A stretch of DNA of 64,000 bases from Vibrio taketomensis (lineage in GTDB: Bacteria; Pseudomonadota; Gammaproteobacteria; Enterobacterales; Vibrionaceae): positions 186,001-250,000 of the forward strand of contig NZ_AP019650.1 in the NCBI RefSeq assembly GCF_009938165.1, given 5' to 3'. Under the pieces are notes generated by a model, which made no database searches, was not told where the DNA came from, and saw only the letters and a list, made by a program, of their open reading frames with translations. The position numbers were made by a program, and so were the translations under genes. Positions 58,947 through 64,000 of the stretch are shown piece by piece; position 1 is the stretch's first letter; each line of letters begins with the position of its first letter.

Positions 58947-59606
58947 ATGATTGAATCAGAAGTGTTTGACCGCCGTGATTCCGATGGTCAAGAAATCAGT
59001 GTAAGGGTCTACAACTTAATCATTGGTGTTGTTTTGTGTTGGGGGTTTTGGATTAACTGGTTGATGGTCGGCAGTATCTCACCAGAGGCTATCACCGCGA
59101 TTAACCCGTGGCTGTTTTTCATTGGTTACTTCGCGAGCTGTTTTTTAGGCGTTTACTTATTTTCAAGCTCTTCAAATCCGTTAGTGAGTTTTGTCGGTTA
59201 TAACTTCGTGGTTGTTCCGTTTGGATTCGTTATCAATATCGTGGTTTCTCGATACGATCCATCGCTGATCATAGAAGCAATACAAGTCACAGGTCTGGTA
59301 ACCGGAGTGATGATGTTACTGGGCGTGATGTATCCAGCATTTTTTTCGCGGATTGTTGGGGCGTTAACCATCGCACTTGTTGTCGTTATTATTGTTGAAT
59401 TGATTATGATTTTTACCGTCGGTACTGTCCCAGCTCTGATTGATTGGATCGTCGTCATTATTTTCTGCGGCTACATTGGTTTTGATTGGGGACGGGCTAA
59501 TCAAATCCCTAAGACTGTCGACAACGCAGTAGATAGCGCTGCTGCCTTGTATATGGATATCATCAATTTGTTCCTAAGAATTGTGAGGTTGATGGGGCGC
59601 AGATAG
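58947..59606 (+). CDS. Bax inhibitor-1 (BI-1/YccA) family membrane protein
   Basis: 219 residues with about seven transmembrane helices. The C-terminal segment GYIGFDWGRANQIPKTVDNAVDSAAALYMDIINLFLRIVRLMG is split here only as a family signature in which the paired Asp of TM6-7 and the terminal basic residues are conserved. The family is known for calcium leak or protease-regulator roles in the inner membrane (YccA inhibits FtsH). It lies 32 bases after the SIMPL gene and is probably co-transcribed. Confidence 0.82.
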   Translation: MIESEVFDRRDSDGQEISVRVYNLIIGVVLCWGFWINWLMVGSISPEAITAINPWLFFIGYFASCFLGVYLFSSSSNPLVSFVGYNFVVVPFGFVINIVVSRYDPSLIIEAIQVTGLVTGVMMLLGVMYPAFFSRIVGALTIALVVVIIVELIMIFTVGTVPALIDWIVVIIFCGYIGFDWGRANQIPKTVDNAVDSAAALYMDIINLFLRIVRLMGRR

Positions 59607-59740
59607 GTACATCACGCATTCACAATAATTTATGTAACATGCTGGCGACGTTTGTTTAATCTCACTTGGTGAGAATTTCATCTAGAATGTTGTCACACAT
59701 TGCCTATATTCAAATCATCAATTCTATGGGATGAAAGAAT

Positions 59741-61534
59741 ATGCAAATTGGCAATGAAGCACTCGTGCTTGCTACGGTGGGAATGATTGGTCTTGGATGT
59801 CAATGGCTGGCATGGCGATTACGTTTACCAGCCATTTTATTTTTGCTTTTGGCCGGGCTTTTCATCGGCCCTTTTTTGCAATGGTTGAATCCTGATCAAA
59901 TCCTCGGTGACTTGCTCTTTCCCCTCATTTCTTTAGCTGTTGCTGTCATCTTATTTGAAGGCAGCATTACCCTCAATTTTAAGCAAATTCGAGAAGTGAG
60001 CGGCTCGGTTTGGAGCATTGTATCCATTGGAGCTTTGATCTCTTGGTTTCTTACGACAGTGGCAACGGTTTACTTGCTCGATTTCTCATGGGAGTTGGCG
60101 ATGCTGTTTGGTAGCTTAACCGTCGTGACGGGACCAACGGTTATCGTGCCCTTACTTCGAACCGTGCGACCAACCGGGAAACTGGCCAACATATTGCGCT
60201 GGGAAGGGATCTTAATTGATCCGTTAGGGGCGCTATTTGTGGTGATGGTGTACGAGTTTATTGTCTCTCATCAAGCAGTCAATAGCCTTGAAGCGTTTGG
60301 TATGTTGGTTGGCGTTGGTTTGCTATTTGGTCTCGCATCCGGTTGGGCTGTTGCTGAGGTATTGCGGCGCAGATGGTTGCCAGAGTACCTACAACCTTTC
60401 TCAGTGTTAATGGTCGTGCTCGGTGTCTTTGCGCTTTCCAATCAAATTGAGTCTGAGGCAGGTTTGTTGACCGTTACGGTAATGGGTATGTGGCTAGCCA
60501 ATGCTAAAGGGGTCAATATTCAGCAAATTCTCCACTTCAAAGAACACCTCACCATATTGTTAATCACTGGGTTGTTCATCTTTTTGGCGGCAAGGATCAG
60601 TTTCAGTGAGTTTGCTGCTTTAGGAAGCGGTGCACTTTTACTGTTTGTTTTTATGCAGTTGGTTTCTCGCCCAGTTTCGATACTGCTCTCGACCATCGGT
60701 AGTCAGTTATCTTTCAAAGAAAAGCTGTTTTTATCTTGGGTTGCGCCAAGAGGTATTGTTGCCGCATCCATCTCATCCCTTTTCGCGATTAAATTGGTCG
60801 AGTTTGGGATCAGTGAAGCGGTATTACTCGTGCCTTTGACGTTCATGGTGATCATTGGCACTGTCGTGTTGCAAAGTGCAACCGCAAGGCCCATGGCTCT
60901 TTTACTCAATGTTACCGAGCCTGAGCCGAAAGGCTATTTGGTAGTTGGTGCTAATCGTGTGGCGAGAGAGATTGCAAAAGCACTATCAGTATACGATCGG
61001 CGCGTACTGATGACTGATTCAAACTGGGATCATATTCGACAGTCGAGAATGTTGGGGCTTGATTACTATTACGGTAATCCAATATCGAGTCATGCGGAGG
61101 ATAATTTGTCGTTAATTGGCATAGGCAGAACGCTTGCCTTAACACCCGATCAGCATTTTAACTCAGTCGTGTGTATGCAATTCGCGCGAGAATTTGGTGA
61201 TGACAAAGTCTTTTGCCTACAAAAGGCGATGGCAAGTGGATCTGAAAAGCATGCCATTGCAGATGACAACCATGTGCAGTTATTTTTGGGTGAAGAGGTG
61301 AGCTACAACCAGCTTGCAAGCCTAATAAGTAAAGGGGCTGAGATTAAACATACCAAACTCAGTGACAGTTTCACTTACCAAGATTATTTAGAGCATCATA
61401 AACAGAACTTTGTCATTCCATTGTTTAGCGTTGATGAGAAGGGGAGTATCGGTTTTTATAAGGGATCAGAGACATTCGCTCCCGCAAGTCGCTCTACAGT
61501 GGTGGCATTGATTCAGCAGCAAGAAGCGGCTTAA
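59741..61534 (+). CDS. CPA1-type cation:proton antiporter with RCK-like tail
   Basis: 597 residues. About 12-13 transmembrane helices (to residue about 395) are followed by a soluble nucleotide-binding domain (YLVVGANRVAREIAKAL, an RCK_N-type Rossmann motif). Motifs include FEGSITLNFKQI, GPTVIVPLLRTVRPTGK and GILIDPLGAL, with the ion-binding Asp kept but the preceding Asn replaced by Ile. It exchanges Na+ or K+ for protons and may be gated by nucleotide binding to its tail. It is a monocistronic gene. Confidence 0.88.
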   Translation: MQIGNEALVLATVGMIGLGCQWLAWRLRLPAILFLLLAGLFIGPFLQWLNPDQILGDLLFPLISLAVAVILFEGSITLNFKQIREVSGSVWSIVSIGALISWFLTTVATVYLLDFSWELAMLFGSLTVVTGPTVIVPLLRTVRPTGKLANILRWEGILIDPLGALFVVMVYEFIVSHQAVNSLEAFGMLVGVGLLFGLASGWAVAEVLRRRWLPEYLQPFSVLMVVLGVFALSNQIESEAGLLTVTVMGMWLANAKGVNIQQILHFKEHLTILLITGLFIFLAARISFSEFAALGSGALLLFVFMQLVSRPVSILLSTIGSQLSFKEKLFLSWVAPRGIVAASISSLFAIKLVEFGISEAVLLVPLTFMVIIGTVVLQSATARPMALLLNVTEPEPKGYLVVGANRVAREIAKALSVYDRRVLMTDSNWDHIRQSRMLGLDYYYGNPISSHAEDNLSLIGIGRTLALTPDQHFNSVVCMQFAREFGDDKVFCLQKAMASGSEKHAIADDNHVQLFLGEEVSYNQLASLISKGAEIKHTKLSDSFTYQDYLEHHKQNFVIPLFSVDEKGSIGFYKGSETFAPASRSTVVALIQQQEAA

Positions 61535-61560
61535 TGCTTCAGTCATATTGAATGAGTATA

Positions 61561-61599
61561 AAAAAGCGCGTTAAAGCATTAGGCAGTAACGCGCTTTTT
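61561..61599. terminator. Bidirectional terminator between the antiporter and MATE genes
   Basis: A perfect AAAAAGCGCGTTA/TAACGCGCTTTTT stem with a 13-base loop lies between two convergent genes. Confidence 0.9.
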
Positions 61600-61643
61600 A
61601 TCTTTAAGTGACGCAACAATGCGGATCTAAACGCATTGTCACA

Positions 61644-63026
61644 TTAGTTTGCTGGCGCTAAATCGTTAGGTAACGCTGATTGCTTTTTAACGACATAACG
61701 TAAGCGTAAGAGCATCAGGATCGCTGCAACGGTGAGACCAGTGAGAATACCGACCCAAAATCCTTTCTCGCCCATAGCAGGAACCAGGTGATCAGTCAGA
61801 CCTAGAACGACACCCAGTGGTAGTGCTAAGCCCCAATATGACGCGACCGCTAAAATCATCGGCACTTTAGTATCTTTATAGCCACGTAGAGCACCATTGG
61901 CTGAGGTTTGGATCGCGTCACTAAATTGGTAGGCAGCGGTGAGTACCAATAGCGTGGCTGCAGTTGCGCTTACCGCTGCATCCGTGGTGTACAATCGGAT
62001 CAACCAGTCTGGGAACAGCAGGAATATGGTAATCGCGATTAAAGAGATAAGCCCCGCGACCAAGATACCAATCTTACTGCGTTCAATCGCGCCTAGTTCA
62101 TCTTTTGCTCCCAATGAATGACCAACACGAATGGTGATGCCAAATGACACACTCATTGGAATCACGTAAGTCATACTTGAGATATTCAGTGCAATTTGCG
62201 CGGCTGCGACATTTTCTGCACCAATGCGACCGATGAGCAGGGCGATAACGGCAAAAATACTGCCACATACCGCGATATTCATACCAATTGGCAAGCCCAG
62301 TTTTAATAAGTACACCATTTTACTTCCGATCGGTTTGGCATCAGACAAGCGAATGATGGTTTTGTAATGGTGATGGCCTTTAATGTAGGACAGCAGTAAA
62401 GCTGACATCATCCAATACACGAGACTGGTTGCCCAACCGCAACCTACAGCGCCAAGTTCAGGGAAGCCAAACTTGCCGTAGATAAGGACATAGTTAACAG
62501 GAATATTGACCAATAAACCGAGCAGCGAAATGACCATCGGTGCACGGGTGTTATTCATCCCCTCACAAAAACCATTGAGGGTATAGAAAAGGGCAATGCC
62601 AGGCACACCAAAAGCTAAAGCGAATGCATAGTCACTAGCAATTGGGATAATTTCTGTGGCGACGCCAATCCACTGTAAAATAGGTTCAGCACAGATCAGA
62701 TAAATGATCAGTAAAGTGCTAGAGATGAGCGCGAGCCATACCATTTGAAAGAATTCTACCGAAATACTTCCAAAATCTTGTGCGCCTCGGTGGTAAGCGA
62801 CAACGGGTGTCAATGCCATGATAACGCCACGTAATAATAGCAATACGGGAATCCAAAGACTGCCGCCAAGTGCGATTGCAGCAAGGTCTGCAGCACTTAC
62901 TTGACCAGCCATGGTGGTGTCGACAAAGCCCATCGCTTGGGTTGCGAGTTGCGTCAAAATAATAGGGATCGACAGCTGCATTAATGCACGTGATTCGTGA
63001 ATAAAACGACTAAGAGATGTTTGCAT
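61644..63026 (-). CDS. MATE-family multidrug/cation exporter (NorM-like)
   Basis: About 460 residues from the ATG at 63026 (MQTSLSRF). Twelve transmembrane helices in two halves with MATE features: QLATQAMGFVDTTMAGQVSA at the front and GAENVAAAQIALNISSMTYVIP in the second half. It exports cationic drugs with Na+ or H+. The open frame reaches ten codons further up without a ribosome site. It is a NorM-like member; the paralogue is not named. Confidence 0.92.
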   Translation of the reverse strand: MQTSLSRFIHESRALMQLSIPIILTQLATQAMGFVDTTMAGQVSAADLAAIALGGSLWIPVLLLLRGVIMALTPVVAYHRGAQDFGSISVEFFQMVWLALISSTLLIIYLICAEPILQWIGVATEIIPIASDYAFALAFGVPGIALFYTLNGFCEGMNNTRAPMVISLLGLLVNIPVNYVLIYGKFGFPELGAVGCGWATSLVYWMMSALLLSYIKGHHHYKTIIRLSDAKPIGSKMVYLLKLGLPIGMNIAVCGSIFAVIALLIGRIGAENVAAAQIALNISSMTYVIPMSVSFGITIRVGHSLGAKDELGAIERSKIGILVAGLISLIAITIFLLFPDWLIRLYTTDAAVSATAATLLVLTAAYQFSDAIQTSANGALRGYKDTKVPMILAVASYWGLALPLGVVLGLTDHLVPAMGEKGFWVGILTGLTVAAILMLLRLRYVVKKQSALPNDLAPAN

Positions 63027-63240
63027 GTTTGCTCTAAAACACCAATATAAATGCACCAGTGATGGCAGGATAGCGGATGTGCATTTTAGGGTGTGCCCGA
63101 TCAGGCGGCGACAATATAATCAGCTTGTTAATAAGAGTCAATCGTCGCTATAACGTGTAAATTCCGCTCTTGTTGATTCAAGGTATTCCGACTGCAAGTC
63201 CATGCTTCATTTGAACCAATAGGCTGGTTGTATTGGTATT

Positions 63241-63877
63241 CTACTCTGCAATTTGAGGGTGAGAGTAAGCTTGGTATTTGGGAAGCTGTAACCTTAAATT
63301 GTTGAAGGTATCTCGAGCACTTTGTTTTGATAGTCGATTGATTAACCAGCTTGGTAGTGCGCCGCCGGGATTGGCAAACGCAGTGTATTCAATAAAGGTC
63401 GTTCCGTTCGTCAGCTTCTGTAAGGTCCAACTTGCCTTGACTGAATGAATGCGTAAGTACTCACTTTGTTCGGCAAATATCGATGCTGGAGCATCACTTA
63501 TTGCAATGTTTAATCCAGCTTCATCCACCCAAAATTTTGAGTAGGTAACCATATCTCTGTCCTTGGCTGGCCATGGCGCTTTGAATTGGGTATAGACGAT
63601 ATTTTCGTTGTTAGAAATTTGCTTAAGCACTCGGCTATGGCTTGCATTGTCAATCCAGTTAGAATGTTGTCACTGTCTTCGAGTAGGGTTAAAATGCGCC
63701 ATAACTTGTTGGCGTAAACATTTGTGCTCGAATTTCGACTAAGCCTTGTTTGTGTTCTCGAGTGTGGATGGTAATGCCGTTGGTACTGCTTTCGAATTGC
63801 CAGCTTTGCTCTAAAGCCGCTGAAGAAGTGGATACCAAAGATAGAGCGATAAAGGTGCTTACCCTGAGTGACAACAT
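63241..63877 (-). pseudogene. START-domain periplasmic protein, frameshifted as sequenced
   Basis: A secreted lipid-binding START domain protein of about 212 residues after repair. The signal peptide is at the start (MLSLRVSTFIALSLVSTSSAA, ATG at 63877 with GGATG upstream), then QSWQFESSTNGITIHTREH. Two one-base losses break it: A at 63691-63694 and G at 63662. With both restored the frame runs GAFLTLLEDSDNIPNWIDNASHS into KQISNNENIVYTQFKAPW and on to a stop at 63241. START proteins bind lipids or hydrophobic ligands; the ligand is unknown. Confidence 0.8.
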
Positions 63878-64000
63878 AAAACATCCATTTAAATAAATTA
63901 GTGCCATACCAACAAATTTATACGGTGTATATCGAACCTTGGTATCAATAATCTTGCCGCTACGCCACTGAGCAAGTTATCAATTCCATCATTTGTTCCA

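Overview
This window looks like a piece of a Vibrio (or close Vibrionaceae) genome, most likely the smaller chromosome. The evidence is a CsrB-type RNA behind a GacA/VarA-type site, an MSHA-like pilin, a GH19 chitinase with chitin-binding modules, and housekeeping genes such as pyrC that sit on chromosome 2 in some vibrios. The chromosome assignment is inference. No rRNA, tRNA, phage, insertion sequence or CRISPR was seen.

Layout. 1-5.7 kb: the end of a DEAD-box helicase gene, then a three-gene operon (FAD oxidoreductase, BCCT transporter, enolase-superfamily enzyme) divergent from a GntR/FCD regulator; this is an apparently uncharacterised catabolic unit. 5.8-12.2 kb: YjiH and YoaK membrane proteins, a GFA protein, a frameshifted CBM48-like protein, a frameshifted M23 peptidase and a 51-residue lipoprotein. 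12.5-17.6 kb: a ribose cluster (rbsD, FucP-type permease, aldose-epimerase-like gene, rbsK, rbsR) in which the usual ABC transporter is replaced. 17.8-23.6 kb: a TraF-like outer-membrane protein, then divergent deaD and rnb. 24.5-28.3 kb: thioesterase, long-form GAPDH and a deoxycytidylate-deaminase-like gene. 28.4-28.9 kb: CsrB-type sRNA. 28.9-35.8 kb: codBA, azurin, pyrC and a MOSC-ferredoxin reductase-ferredoxin fusion. 35.9-43.6 kb: a DMT exporter with an AraC regulator, an EAL-GGDEF-pilin operon, a second AraC regulator, a GNAT enzyme and a secreted EEP hydrolase. 44-51.3 kb: GH19 chitinase, then a hybrid histidine kinase paired with a REC-GGDEF cyclase. 51.5-56.5 kb: aldo/keto reductase, 6-phospho-alpha-glucosidase, a GntR/UTRA regulator and an alpha-glucoside PTS permease. 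56.6-64 kb: methyltransferase, three small envelope proteins, a CPA1 antiporter, a MATE exporter and a START-domain protein.

A pattern affects how the annotation should be read. At least a dozen genes are broken, or lose their natural start or end, by missing single bases, nearly always in short homopolymers and nearly always as deletions. Restoring the base gives the expected family sequence each time. This looks like sequencing or assembly error rather than gene decay, so the genes typed as pseudogenes here are probably intact in the organism.

The most interesting units are the BCCT/enolase/FAD operon, the EAL-GGDEF-pilin operon, the rewired ribose operon and the self-contained MOSC-reductase fusion.
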